DNA from: Burhinus oedicnemus
Taxonomy: Eukaryota; Chordata; Aves; Charadriiformes; Burhinidae
Reading direction: 5' to 3'
Assembly: GCA_008921705.1 (NCBI GenBank)
Contig: VFFE01007622.1
Location: 397,467 to 461,466 of the forward strand
DNA length: 64,000 bases
The notes beneath the pieces were generated by a model, which was given only the letters and a program-made list of their open reading frames with translations, was not told where the DNA came from and searched no databases. Of this stretch, positions 12,201-24,733 are shown piece after piece. The number at the start of each line of letters is the position of its first letter. Position 1 is the first letter of the stretch. The translations under genes were made by a program, and so were the position numbers.

Positions 12201-15200
12201 GCAGAATGGTTTTTCTTTGAAGCTTTGTAGTCATCAGTGACACGCTGTCATTCAGCATGTTTTATTGTCCACTTGAGTCAAATGAATAGAACGGTCTAAT
12301 GGAAGCCACAGTGTTTCTGGATAGACAGTGTATTTGTTACTGAGGCAGACAATAAAATCTTAGTAAAGCATCTGAAGCGTCTCTGCACTAAACGAGAATG
12401 AGATTTCTTATTTATGAATAAGAAAAATAAAACTTGAACGACACTCCTTATTTATTATGCAGCAAAAGAGAAAGCCAGGGCAACTGAAATTCTGCTTATA
12501 GAACAAATAGAAAATGTGTCACTTTTCTAGCACAGTCACAAGAGACCAAGTTTCATCTGAAGATATAAGATGTAAGATCATTGCTGGTTATGAAGGTAAG
12601 ATCACTTTTTCTGAAGCAGCAGAAATTCACTGATGACAAAACATTACTCATTTTGGCCCATGTTCTGGTTACAAGCACGTCAAACTACTGCTAAAGTCCC
12701 TAATAACATAAAGCTAAAATTTCACAACTAGGATAAAACATGATCTTTATTCTGCTGCACCACAAATGCTGGAAAATATTGAGCTAAGTGTCAAGAAATT
12801 GTATAAGGAGATTACTCTCACAAAGACTGGTGCATGAAATTCCCTTATTTTTTATAATATATTTGGCAACTGACACATGGCTTTGAATTTATTTGGAATG
12901 GAAGATCTTCATACACCTCTTAGGAAGCACATTTGAGAAAATGACAGTGAACTGCTAAGAGGCTGGTGCCCTTTACAAAGTAATTATGTTATTTGGAGTC
13001 CAGCATCTACCCTGGAGATCCAAACTCAAAACAAACTAATTATCAGATAAGCTAATCTGCTGGATTTAGACCAAATCTCTGTAAGAACTAATTATATGTA
13101 TATACAGCGTATATGCATATTATAAGTATATGCATGTATATATGTGTGTATCTGTATGGACAATATTTTTACTTTAACACTCTCTATGAATTTAATTAAT
13201 TTAGTTCTTGAAAAAGCTTTCTTCTGAGAAAAGCCAGAGAAGAAAGTCTTGTGACAACAGCCATAAATCCACAGCTGAAGGTCTGCTGGGTAAGTAGCAA
13301 GGGGCACAAGTTGTAATATTTTTCTGTATTTAAAGTATTTGCGTTCACTTTGGGTACGTGTGTTTATCTTTATGCAAGTCCTAGCCTGCTCAGAGTACTT
13401 CAATTCCTGGGTAATGGAAATACCATCAGAAGCCTGAATCTCATCATCTTTTTCATAAATGAATCACTGGAGCAAAAAGAAAGAAGGAAAAAAAACCCTA
13501 CAAAAACCACTAGGAACAATCCAAACACAAACACAATACTGAGATTTTATTTGTCTCTCTGCAACGTGAAGGCCAAATTCCTCACTGGGGTAAATTTACA
13601 ATGCCAGCAGAAATTGAGGTCCAAAATGTGTAGCCTAGGAATAGAGGGATAAGACAAAATCCAGGAGCCAGTTTAGGCTGGTCGTAGTTCAGTGATCCAT
13701 GTCAGCAATGCAGCTGGGTACATATTTTTCAGTACATGTAAAGTCCTATGTACTTTGGTTCAACTTGTGTGTAATAATTCTACTAAAACAGATAGAATTT
13801 AAAAAATCTTCCTCATTAAACCTTCTTAAACCTTCCTCATTAAGCCTTAAAAAATATGTAGAAGAGAAGATAACTAATTCTGGTAACAGATCCATTTACT
13901 GTCACATTAAAATTTAAGTTCAGACAGTTCATACCCATGTTCTGGTTGTAACATCAAATCTTACACAACACGGCTAAACCCCTGCTTTCGTCAGAAAAGG
14001 ACAAGTTGAAGCAGTAGCCCAGAAATCCACAACAGCCTAATAGCTCTCTGCTGACACTAACTCGTGGGTCACTATAGAAAAAAGAGGCAATTCTTTATAT
14101 TTTCACAAAGATTATAGCCAAAGCATTAAGATAATAAGGAAGGAGGAAAAGGGTTTCAATCTTTTAGGCTGGAAAACTCTACAACACAAATTCCATTTAT
14201 ATTATTTTATATTATGTTCCTCTGTCTTCTTTCCTTCTCCAACATACGGCTCTCCAGTGTTGTCTCTGTGCTTCTGCAACTCAAAAAGAGTCATAGTGCT
14301 GACTCAGACAATTATTAATCCTTCTTGTCTTTTCATAGCTTCAGGGAGAGTTACGTGGAGTTGGTTGCTAGCTATCACTCCATTTATCCCTGTGTTCCTT
14401 GCCCAATCCGGTTGCCAAACACCAGACTTCACTTTTTTCTTGCCAAGCTTGCTGAGGCTACGTGTCATGTGCTCGGAGGGTTCCCAGGAGAGCACCGGTT
14501 CTTGCTGCAGGTGTCTGGATTGCAACCTGCCTCTTGCTCTAGGACTTGGCATTGCAGGCGTGTGATCCACCTCCCCGGCGCTCAGCACTTGCTGGAGCTC
14601 ACGGCACCAAGCCGCCAGCGCAGGGATTTCTGGCTGCTCTGGTGTAAAATAACCAGGAGGGGCCAAAAGAGTGTGGGGAATATAGGGTGATACTTGACAG
14701 CACTATGCCACTGTCTCCTTTGTCAGACTCTTATAGCCCATCAATATCAGACGGGTTGTTTTATGGTATGAAATTAGGTAGTTCTGTAGAGATTTGGAGA
14801 ACAACTGCCTAACTGAGGGCGTGCAATGCTATTCTACATGCCCTAGAGCGTCCCTCCCCAGCCCCCGCCACAGCCTCAGGAAGGTAAGGGTCTTGCACGT
14901 GGCTGTCACATCCCCAGCTCCATGCAGTGTTTCCAAGGTAGACCCTGAATCCTATATTTAGGCACCTGAATCACTTACTGACTGTCAAAAGCAACTAAGG
15001 CTGAAGGAATATATTTCATTAAAACTGTTTCTAATGGAAAATTGTGTTTCTAAGTGAGCACTTGGTTCCTTTATTTTTGCATTTTTGCACTGTATGCTTT
15101 CTGAGGGAAAGGTCAAATTTGAGAGGAAGTTGAATGCTGCAAAATGGAAATATTTGTTGGAAATGAGAACTTCTGGTATTTGAATTGTCACTGTAAATTT

Positions 15201-15906
15201 GCAGATTTCTGTTGGCTAAGAGAAATAGACATTTTTCAAACTGCTCTGTAATGTGTCCTTCCCAGCAATGTCAATGCCAGCAGTGACTGCCGTCTGACAC
15301 AGCCATGCCTGAGACTCGTTGCAACACAAACATTCCTCAACGCTGACCCAGATAACCTGTGCTGTTGAACAAATTACACAGGATAACATCATTATCTCCT
15401 TATTCTGAGGCCTAAAAGTTAGATGTCTATGAAGTTTGGCATCTTTTCCATCTGCAACAGGTGAAGGAAAGAAACAGCCTTCTCCAGAAGACAGTTTTTT
15501 AAACTTAAAATAGATAACATTGAATGAGCAGAAGGATCACTCTGTATGTGCCGCTTCTCTCTTCCACCTGCGGAGGAATCTGCTGCTCTCTCTAGACTGT
15601 AAACTCTGCAGGGGTAGACTGGTTCACAAGCTGTATTTGTACAGTGAATAGCAAAATAGGGTGGGTTACTGCCCTATCTCAAAATAAGTTGAATTGTTGA
15701 CAGTTTTGTAGGCATAAATATAAGGTCTCTATCTCTACAAATAAAATGACAATTGAAATAAGTTCAGTCAACAGCATTGCCAAATGCAATTGGCATTGCA
15801 ATTGCTTGCTAATGACTACATGGCAAGCCTTGTGATACAGGGTAGGAGCTTTTCAAATGCAGTTGCTAGAATCTTTTCCTTCCTTGTGCATCTGAGATGC
15901 CACAAA
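9242..15906. other. Non-coding stretch with minor low-complexity DNA
   Basis: There is no gene that I can support. The stretch holds an A-rich (AAATAAA)n patch at about 10237-10266 and an alternating TATA/TGTA patch at about 13094-13160. It also has an imperfect tandem duplication of roughly 22 bp (TTCCTCATTAA core) at about 13807-13850. Opposite-strand open frames of about 100-120 codons at 14257-14690 overlap each other and are not recognisable. Confidence 0.55.
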
Positions 15907-16007
15907 TGGAAGGAAAGAGACAGAGGGAAAGGGAAGGAGAAAAGAAGAAAGGAAGAAAGAGAGAAAGACAGAGAGAAAAAAAGAAATAAAGAAAGAGAGA
16001 AAGAAAG

Positions 16008-16105
<98 letters not shown>

Positions 16106-16376
16106 CAAAATGGAGAAAGAGAAAGAAAGAAAAAGAATGAGAGGAGAAAGAAAAAGAGAAAAAGAAAGCGAGAAAGCAAGAGAGCAAGAAAGAGCAAGAG
16201 ATCAAGAAAGAGAGAAAGAGGAAGGAAGGAAGGAAGGAAGGAAGGAAGGAAGGAAGGAAGGAAGGAAGGAAGGAAGGAAGGAAGGAAGGAACAGAAAGAA
16301 GGAAGGAAGGAGAGAAAGAAAGAGGGGAAGGAAGGAAGGAAGGAAGGAAGGAAGGAAGGAAGGAGAGAGAGAGGGA
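15907..16376. repeat. Polypurine tract of (GAAA)n and (GGAA)n
   Basis: This is about 470 bp of almost pure purine on the plus strand. It contains a perfect (GAAA)n array at 16009-16105 and (GGAA)n arrays at about 16220-16291 and 16326-16363, joined by GAGA-rich linkers with only a few pyrimidines. All six frames stay open for long distances, giving Lys/Arg/Glu-rich or Phe/Leu/Ser-rich translations that are artefacts. Such homopurine tracts can form triplex (H-DNA), are unstable in length, and are often misassembled. Confidence 0.97.
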
Positions 16377-18412
16377 ATCTGAATTTTATGGCTACAGAGA
16401 AATTGTGAACCTCCAAACCTGAAATATATTAATAGAGAAACCACTTCCTTCAATCTTCGATGACACATATATTTAAATTATTTTCAATTGAGTTCAGAAA
16501 ATATTTTAACTTCATGTGGAAGGCTGCTTTCCTTCTCAGGTACTGCAGTTTTTCTGTTTGCATTTCTTATGCCATTCTTCTCATCCACCTATTTTTAGCT
16601 TGATTTGACATGAATTTCCTTCCTGCCCTTTTTGCATATACTTAATTCATCTGCACTGACCTTATTTTGACTCTTAGCAAATTATACACTTACGACACAT
16701 GCACACACACCTAGGAATGGAATGAATTCATATGCATTCTCCGTATATCTTCAGGGTCCATACTGTCCTTTCATCCCACCAGAAGTTACCACTGAAAAAA
16801 ATATGCCTTGATGAAGCTCAGTGTCCCAGCTATTTCATCTGTCCATTGAATCTAGATGTATGGCACTATAAAAATATGTTAGGAAGTCTTTAATTTCTAA
16901 ATTTCATAGTTGGATGTATTCTAACATGACGATGATTAGCTTGCATTTTCAATACCTTATTGAAATGTCATAGTCCTTCAGTACCACAGCTGTTTGTGGC
17001 TCTTTGGCATGTGATGCAATGAGGTTATCTTGGTAAACTTCTGACTGGGCTGGACTCCATATCTCAGAAACCACGACCGTGGTTGACAGCGTTTACTCCC
17101 TAGGTAACTATTTTAGCAAGTACTGAATGAGTATGGAAACTAGATCAGGGCCAAGCCACACTGGCAAAGTGATACAGAGAAACTCATGCTGCATTTGTCC
17201 ATGCAGCACCTTTCAGTAAATAAATAAAGGACTTTAGCCTCTGGAGCTGACAACCCAGCATCTTTTGCAAGTGGCTAAATAAATAAACAAAAATGCTTTT
17301 GATATCAACCCTGGAATTGTGTGTCCTGTTGCTAACCTGAGATAAGCACAATCCCTTTCCATATGTAAGAATGCATGTGATCCAATGGTTTCACATTCCT
17401 ACTGTCTCTTTTTCCTTTCCTCTCTAAAATGCCAAGTCTATTGGAAAATCAATTTTATAGAACATATCCACTGCACGCTATGCTCTTGCCAAGACCCCAG
17501 ACTCGTTCACAGTACACTGCCTCTTTGTGCCTAACAAGCTTCCCATATGTTGCAGGACTTGTCAGCCATGCTGATCTTTGCCTGTGACCCAGCTGTGCGC
17601 TAACTAGGATGGCTACTATGCCTTCTTTTGCAGATAATAAAAGAGACAAGACAGCAGCCTCAGCTGGTGAAATAAAAGGCATTTGTGGAAAATGAGCCCA
17701 GTTCTATAATTCTTCAATTCTGAAGGCCTTCCAGAAGCCTTCTGTATGCATGGAGAACTTCCAAGAAGGCTCTGAAGAAGATTTGTATTCCTGAAGAATA
17801 TTTTGATAAAGAAAATTCTATAATTTATAACATTTTTTTACAATTCTACCTAAAAGCCTCAAATAACAGCAGTACTCGATGTAGCTGTCTGGAACTTGGA
17901 ATGAGGAAGGGACAGGCATTGCTTGTTGTGAAACCGGTGTTGGTCATTGGCATCCTTCAGCACAGTTCACAAACTGACTTCTTCAGAATTCCTGCTAAAG
18001 GGATGCCATTGATATTCAGGATCTGCAGACTGCACTTGAAGAGCCTACTGACATCTATTCATACACCTAACAGAAAGCAAATTCGGCCTAATCCCTGAGA
18101 ACAAGACTCCTACCTAGATGGTCTTATACTGAATACACGCTGTTGTTGCCCCACTACTCCACAAAGTAAAGGCATCCTTAGGGAAAGAACAATAACTTTG
18201 GCCTGGTGTTGTCCTTATCTATATAAACTCCAGAAGCCCCACCAGGAATCAGCTCCAGAATTCCACAGAAGGCTTTTTCTTGTCATACATACAGGCCTTT
18301 CCCAAGTTACGCATGCATCCATTTCCAGAAACATCTGGTCATTTTATCATGGATCAGCACAGAAAGACTCAGGCTAGGTTTTTCTACCTGCTTTCTTACT
18401 GTCTCTCTTTCT
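16377..18412. other. Non-coding stretch, no gene seen
   Basis: AT-rich intergenic sequence without a recognisable coding region or repeat family. Confidence 0.55.
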
Positions 18413-18462
18413 CATCCATCCATCCATCCATCCATCCATCCATCCATCCATCCATCCATCCA
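18413..18462. repeat. (CATC)n microsatellite
   Basis: Fifty bases of perfect CATC units, about 12.5 copies, end at CACCATC. Read in frame it gives Ser-Ile-His-Pro on one strand and Trp-Met-Asp-Gly on the other. The open frames crossing it are therefore artefacts. Confidence 0.96.
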
Positions 18463-20483
18463 CCATCTTCTCACCCTTCCTTTATTGTCCTTCAGCCAGG
18501 CAGGCTGGCCTTGGCTTCTGCAACCAGTGTACCAGGCAGCTATGAAGGCCTTTACAAAACACCACTTTTTAAAAGTCACTGTTATGGACGTGAGAACAAT
18601 TCCACTTTTTCTATGGGTTTGTGGCTGCTCTAGGCTCCTCTGCTTTGTGTGAACTTCACTGAGTTTTTCATTGTCAGATTTATCATATCCAACGCAATAT
18701 TTATTTCCCAAAACTAAATCCAGAATATTCTGTATTGTCTTGTTCCACAGCCAGTGCAATGAAAAAACTCCGCGTTGCTTTCCAAAAAAGATGCTTCTCC
18801 CATGACATTTTATAGCAATTCCAGTCAAAGTTGGAGCAAGTGACATTTCTCTGCAGATCATATGTCTGCCTCCTTTGTCTGCAAAACTATTTGCTGATGT
18901 ATTTATTTTGGCAATTTCCAATTCAGATACATTTTTGTATGCTTTTCCCTCACACTCCTCCCATTTTTGTGCAACAGGACACTGTACCCTCTAGGATAAC
19001 CAGATAGGTGTAAGGACTGAGTCTTCAGCTGGTGTAAATTGGCAATGCCAATAAAGTCCTTGGAGTTGCACTGATTTACACCAACACTGGTTATTTATTT
19101 TCTCACATATTAGCCTTAATACCCCTCTACTAATATAGCTAATGTTTCTCATACGATCAGTTTAATTTTTGTAGGAATTAAGCTTTTATAATTTCATAGT
19201 ACCAAACACAGCAGCAGACCGGACTATAACTAATCCAAATTTATTTATAGACAAATCATTACCTGACTATATATACATGTGTCTAGAGAAGGAAAGATCC
19301 AGCAATCATTTGCAGTCTCTATCTACTTATGCCACACTTTCCTCCCTAATGCACATACTTTATGTTCACAAAGTTTCTGCTTTCAGGCTTTCTGACGGTT
19401 CTGGTCTTCAAGGCACGAAGAGAAAGGGCGCTTTACTCTGCCTCAGGCATGTGGCTGGCCAAAGCCGTTTATCAGGCATTAGGGAAAGCTATCTTACTTG
19501 ATTAAAAAAACCTTTTGTCTTTCTTGATCCAAAATTTGGAGTTCAAGTACAGCAAAGTAACTCTAAACCGCAGACAGGGCAAGCAGCTCAGTGGGAACTG
19601 CTGAGAATAAAAAGGTTTTGTTTCTGTGTGACGAAAACCAAAGTTGAATGATTTGAAAATTCATTTATTGCTCATCTAAACCACAATGGGTTTCTGCTGC
19701 TGTAAATCTCTCCCTTTTCCATTCTTAATATGTCTATTACAGACCCATATACTCTCCTCTGAGTTTATACATGTTTGGTGACACTGTTGTTCACAACATT
19801 CTAGCACAAAGAAACCACAGTTATCACTAAAGATGCCACTGTAGTAAATACAGTTACAAATTCCATCCTATCCAATCATTATTCTGGGAACTGTAATAGG
19901 ATCTGCACTGAATCACTGCAGACCTCGTAATATGGAAAGCTCTATCAAAGCCTCTGCAATGAAATACTAAGCTTGGGGGAACGCAATGTGCAAATATTTT
20001 TAATAAATTGTATTCATTACCAGTGCAATGAGAAAGGAAAAAGTTCATTAATAGATGAATAATAATGAATACAGATATGAATATATATGACATATAAATG
20101 AATATAATAGCATTATACCCCTCCCCACATATATACAATAAATGGCATTTTTTTATTGTGATGCCTTTACTACTCATTAAGACAGGTTAAAGCAAAATGT
20201 TTTCTGCTTCATACTGTATGTTCTCCCCGAGAGGCCAGACTGGTGATGAAAATGCGGTTTCTGGAGTAATGAGCTGTGTCATTTTTGTTCCAATCAATAA
20301 CGTTAAGCAGATGTGAAAGTCCTTGCAGAATCAGGTGCTGAGGAGAGCCGGAGCCAGGCTAGCAGTATGAGCTGGGAAACAGGTATTCCACCTTTCCCTT
20401 TGCTGTGACTGAAAGGTGTCACAGGGATATTGCACAGCCCACCTCGGCTGGAAGCATAAGCATGGTACAAAAAGCATAACGGA
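18463..20483. other. Non-coding stretch upstream of the INSIG2 promoter
   Basis: No gene or named repeat is visible. The sequence is AT-rich up to the CR1 copy that abuts the CpG island. Confidence 0.55.
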
Positions 20484-21013
20484 ACATAGAATCACCTAGG
20501 TTGGAACGGACCTTTAAGATCATCAAGTCCAACCGTCAACCTAACACTGCCAAAACCACCACTAAACCATGTCCCTCAGCACCATGTCTACCCATCTTTT
20601 AAATACCTCCAGGGATGGCGATTCCGCCACTTCCCTGGGCAGCCTATTCCAACGTTTGATAACCCTTTCTGTGAAGAAATTTTTCCTAATATCCAATCTA
20701 AACCTCCCCTGGCACAACTTCAGGCCATTTCCTCTTGTCCTATCACTTGTTACTTGGGAGAAGAGAGCGACCCCCACCTCTCCACAGCCTTCTTTCAGGT
20801 AGTTGTAGAGAGCGATAAGGTCTCCCCTCAGCCTCCTTTTCTCCAGGCTGAACAGCCCCGGTTCCCTCAGCCGCTCCTCATAAGACTTGTTCTCTAGACC
20901 CTTCACCAGCTTCGTTGCCCTTCTCTGGACACACTCCAGCACCTCAGTGTCTTTCTTGTAGTGAGGGGCCCAAAACTGAACCCAGTACTCGAGGTGCGGC
21001 CTCACCAGTGCCG
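20484..21013 (-). mobile_element. CR1 LINE, 5'-truncated, ORF2 C-terminus still open, minus strand
   Basis: This is the reverse complement of a CR1 3' end: ATAGAATCACCTAGGTTGGA at the left edge, and the [16 protein letters not shown] region at the right edge near 21013. On the minus strand the ORF2 C-terminus reads without a stop down to the natural CR1 stop at about 20562. It carries [40 protein letters not shown] and NRLPREVAE. It belongs to the same subfamily as the copy at 4731-5294 by shared text, but without that copy's frameshift. It ends about 150 bp before the CpG island. As a truncated copy it cannot retrotranspose by itself. Confidence 0.94.
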
Positions 21014-21263
21014 AGCCACATGCCTTATCATTTTGGTAACAAACCCCAGCAGCGCCGTACAGATTAAAGGGACCCCTACCGAAGTTTCTGTGAGTTACTC
21101 CCTCTATTCTGCACGCACGGTTGGTTCTGACCAGCACCTTTGAGAGCTGTCTGGCACCGCCGCCGTGGGGTTTAGAAGCAGGCTGCCCGCAGCAGGGCCA
21201 GCGGGCCTGAGGGGAGGCTACCGGTCCCTCACGGCGGGGCAGGGCCCGCTCTGCCGCCGCCAC
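20562..21263 (-). CDS. Antisense open frame, unique start fused to CR1 ORF2 C-terminus (doubtful gene)
   Basis: A 233-codon frame opens with ATG at 21263, in GC-rich DNA at the left flank of the INSIG2 CpG island. It runs away from INSIG2 and enters the CR1 copy at about residue 84, ending at the CR1 stop. Residues 1 to about 84 (starting [13 protein letters not shown]) have no family I recognise. Residues 85-233 are the end of the CR1 ORF2, downstream of the reverse-transcriptase core. No catalytic motif is present. CpG-island promoters commonly fire in both directions, so an antisense transcript carrying this frame is plausible. Translation is unproven, and GC-rich DNA keeps frames open by chance. 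I list it as a candidate only. Confidence 0.2.
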   Translation of the reverse strand: MAAAERALPRREGPVASPQARWPCCGQPASKPHGGGARQLSKVLVRTNRACRIEGVTHRNFGRGPFNLYGAAGVCYQNDKACGSALVRPHLEYWVQFWAPHYKKDTEVLECVQRRATKLVKGLENKSYEERLREPGLFSLEKRRLRGDLIALYNYLKEGCGEVGVALFSQVTSDRTRGNGLKLCQGRFRLDIRKNFFTERVIKRWNRLPREVAESPSLEVFKRWVDMVLRDMV

Positions 21264-21910
21264 CGCCCCCGTCAGCTGCTCGGCGGGGCGCTGCGGAGGC
21301 TGCGCGGGGCGGGGACTGACGCGGGGAGGGAGAAGATGGCGGAGGCCGAGTGAGTCCCGGGGCTGCGGCGGCTCCCGCGTGAAGGGGGGCGGGTGTGGGG
21401 GACCTGTGGGAGGTGTGGGGAGGGGGACGAGCCGAGCCGGGCCGGGCCGGGCCGGGCGGGCAGAGGAGCCCCGCGGCCCTGTCCTCCCCGCGGGCGGCCG
21501 AGCAGCGCCGCCGCCGGAGCCCTGCCTCGGGGCAGGGGTGGCGCCGGGCCCCGCCGCGGTCGGGCTGTCCGTGCCGGTGGGGGCCGCGGCGGCTGCCGCC
21601 CGCCGTGCCCCGGCGCAGCGGGTGAGGGAGGGAGAGGGCGGCGGGAGCCGTTCCCCCCCGCTCCGGTAGCGGTTAAACCTTCCGCCCGGCGAGGCTTCCC
21701 CCCGGACAGGCGGGGCCGGGTCGGCTGCCTGCGGGCTGGGCCCTGCGCGGCCCGGCCTGCGGCCCCTCCGCGGGCGTTGGTTAACGGGCCCGGCCCGGGC
21801 CGCAGGGGCGAGCGCTGGCCTGAAGCGACCGGCTTGATGCCCAGGCGGACAGGACTCCTCGGACCCGGGGGATCCGCCTCGCCTAGCGCCCGGAGAAGGC
21901 GGCGAGTGGT
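21160..21910 (+). promoter_or_regulatory. INSIG2: CpG island, INSIG2 promoter
   Basis: By eye this is the only long CpG-dense, very GC-rich segment in the window. It has no TATA or CCAAT box near the start region. A GC box (GGGGCGGGG, 21306-21314) lies just upstream of a YY1-type AAGATGGCGG element (21333-21342), a motif often sitting just downstream of the start site in housekeeping promoters. A GT donor follows at 21350. A (GCCGG)n run lies inside intron 1 at about 21431-21457. Edges are estimated by eye. Mammalian INSIG2 has a ubiquitous and a liver-specific promoter; only one clear CpG promoter is visible here. Confidence 0.8.
21315..21349 (+). other. INSIG2: INSIG2 exon 1 (5'UTR), start approximate
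   Basis: The right edge is set by a good splice donor, GA|GTGAGT at 21350, directly after the YY1-type element. The left edge (transcription start) is not defined by the sequence and is placed after the GC box. The exon is mostly untranslated but contains an ATG at 21336. Transcript data would be needed for the true 5' end. Confidence 0.55.
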
Positions 21911-22139
21911 GGTGGTGGTTTGCTTTTGGCGTTGCCTCGCAGAAGACAGATGGTGTCTTGTCGTTTCACCATTTTTGCCATCTCCTGCGCGGTGTTGCTT
22001 AAATAAATCTTCTCTTTCTTGGCCCCCACTACACTGCGTTGTTCCTAATGTGTCTGTGTCGTGTCAGAAGCTGTGAGTCGCACACAGCAGAAGGCTCCTC
22101 GCGAGCACGAAGAGCACTGGGGAGCACTCGCAGGACGGA

Positions 22140-22155
22140 TCTTCTAATTAGAAGA
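22140..22155. repeat. 16-bp perfect palindrome with TAATTA centre
   Basis: TCTTCTAATTAGAAGA is its own reverse complement and is centred on a homeodomain TAATTA core. It lies about 230 bp beyond the CpG island in intron 1. It could be a dimeric homeodomain site or chance. Confidence 0.4.
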
Positions 22156-24733
22156 CAGTGAAGTGACTAAGTGTTTTGAAAATGTCTAGGGTGATAATTC
22201 AGTTGTTAACTTTTTGCGCGATGCCAGACATCGTGTGGTTGCCTTGCGAATCGTATGTAATGCTCTCGCATGGTATGTTAAAAAGCTTGGATCGAAGCCG
22301 TGTGCCACCGAGGAGGGAAAGTGCAGCTGAGACTTTGTGGCAGTGCCAAGCCTGTTGCCTTCAGTGTGGTGTTACAGTTTTGAATGTACATTCCCAAGAG
22401 ACGAAGGCACAGAAGTCGTGTTGGTTCAATATGTGAACTGTTCCCATCCGAGTGCAAACCCTCAGTAAAATACAAAGTTTGAAAGGAGAAACAGTGGCTC
22501 ATCTGTCTGCAGGCCTCCCCGTCCAGGAGAAGGAGGTGATGCCTTCTTTAGAGATCTTAATTTCCGTTTTCATGAAAGGTGGTAATAGTAAATACCTTCA
22601 CCGTGCCTGAACATCGTGAACCCAGGCTGTCCAAGGCACTGAAGAATCTGTATGTGAGCGTTGGTCACCTTGCTCTGTTCCCCCATTGCTTGTGGTATGC
22701 CAGAAGGTCTCAGAGCCAATGAGCGGAGAAAATTTGGAAACTGGGATGAAACAAATAGGAACAATATGTGTAGGGTGAGAAACAAGGATGGAAACTACTG
22801 CACTGTGCTAATTTGGGACCTTGGATTACTTGTTACAAACATTCACTGACGTGTACCCACCCAAGTGCCTTTGCCTTGTAGTAAAAATCTGTTGCTGGTG
22901 CCTTGAATGACTTTGCAGCTGCAGTGGTTCTGTAAAAGCAGTAAGCGATTTCCTTGCATAGCAAATTACTGTTACATTTTGATAAGCCTTCATAATTATG
23001 TATTTGCCAAATCACGTATTAAATAAATGGAAGTCAGGTAAATGCAGGGTTTATATTCTGAAACTGGTTTATGCCAGAATAAAATTGGACTTATTTGAGC
23101 ATCAACACTTCGGGGGGGGGGGCAGGGAAGATCTGATTGTTGTTTACATCAGTATTGCCATGTGGGACAGTTGATGATTCTTAATTAAGTTGGAGATTAT
23201 TGTTTTTGAAGAATTACAAGAAGCAGAGTCTTGTTAGAGGGAAATATCAAGAGATGGTATAAAATGGGGAAATAATGGCTGCAGGGAAATTATTAATAGA
23301 TTTCATCAAAGACAGGGACTTGGGCTGATCTAGCTCGGTATTTCAGTTGATGACTTTGGTGTGTGCAAAGTAGGATGCAGTAATGATGTTTGCTGGTGAC
23401 CCAAAGCTGGGAACCATGTGCAGGTCCAAAGAGGACTGAGGTATCCTGCAGGAAATACGGGGTGATGTTGAGTGTCAAAGTAATACCTATGGGCTGAAAT
23501 GCAGCATGTGAGGTTTGGGGCTGGTACCAAGGAACAGGGAATTCAGTAACAGGAAAGAAGAGAGACTGGAATGTAGTAATGGATCCCAGGATGTGAGCAA
23601 CCACTTTATGACAGTGGAAAAACAAATTGTGATCCCCAGTGTGCAGCAGAAGAGCTCATTTAAAGGGAGACACAGAAGTGTGAACTTTCTTGTATGAGGC
23701 TGTGAGAGCCAAACCTGGGATCATATGCATAAGATCTGGTCATGCATTTTAAAAAAAGGGATGTGCAGACTTCAGGAAGTGCCAAGAGCTGTTGGGATGG
23801 TGAAGTAAGTGGAGAGTCAAGAGTTTAGCTTGTTTTCCTAGGCAAGCTAAAGCTAAGAAGGGACATAACAGTTTAAAAGCCCCCATTAGGTCCAGTATTC
23901 CTGCAGAGTTTGTAATTGGGACCTACAGTCTCCAGTGCTGTGTATTGAAAAGAATCCTGTAATTTCTGGGAATTCCTCTGATCACCCAGTGGGCAAAGCC
24001 CCCAGGAACAGGGCAGAGTCTCAGCTGAAATTGTGATGTATTTGTGACTCCATGCTTTCTTTCCTGGAGGCTAAATGTATTATCCAAGCTCCACTGCCGT
24101 GCCATCCGGAGGAGGGGAGAAAAAAAATCTGGAGCACCTCCTTTTTGCTTGAGGGAAGTGTGTTGCAGTGCCAGTGCCAGCCTTGACGCAGACATCTCTT
24201 CAGTGTGAGTCAGCACACAGACTCAGAAGCCAGACACCGTGGTTGCCCTCTTTCCCCTCCAAGACATGTTCATGATTACAAATAACGCGGAAAATTGGCC
24301 ATGTACAAGAGATCTTGTATTCTTAGGAGGACTCTGCTGCCTCCCTAAACTGCCAGGGGGAAGTTATGTGTGATCAGAACTTTTTTTTTTTTTCCTCCTG
24401 GAACTTACTTGTGAGTGAGGGAGAATGTTGTGCCATGGCATTGCATCTTCTGTGGAGTTATCTCTAGTATCTTAACTAGCCTGGATGTATTTAACTTCCC
24501 TTTTGGCTTTCAGTCAGCGGAAGTGAATGCTGCATCCTCTCTACTGCTGTTGCGTCTTCAGAGAGCTTCCTCAAGATCTGCTGAAGCCAGGGAGGAAGGG
24601 GGATGGATGTGCTGATTTGACTCCCCTTGTGCCCGCAAGGCCATAAGTAAGAGTTAACAAAAGCCGCCACCAGTTGGCAGTTTCAAATTTAAAAACAATG
24701 TCAGGGCTTTTTTTCTTAAGTTCCAGGTGGCTA

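Noticed and set aside
14257..14690. Three overlapping frames of about 100-120 codons
   Set aside because: Frames on both strands over the same bases, no recognised domain, no splice context or promoter.
15784..16468. Long Lys/Arg/Glu-rich and Phe/Leu/Ser-rich open frames on both strands
   Set aside because: They are the direct translation of GAAA and GGAA arrays in every frame; low-complexity repeats, not genes.
18280..18921. Opposite-strand frames with Ser-Ile-His-Pro or Trp-Met-Asp-Gly repeats
   Set aside because: They are produced by the (CATC)n microsatellite.
1..20480. Search for CCDC93 exons expected upstream of INSIG2 by human synteny
   Set aside because: No CpG-island promoter and no recognisable CCDC93 peptide found. 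The gene probably lies outside the window, though short exons could be missed by eye.
21393..22076. 227-codon plus-strand frame in the CpG island
   Set aside because: GC-rich DNA has few stop codons by chance. The product is Pro/Arg/Gly/Ala-rich without any motif, lies in INSIG2 intron 1, and overlaps other open frames.
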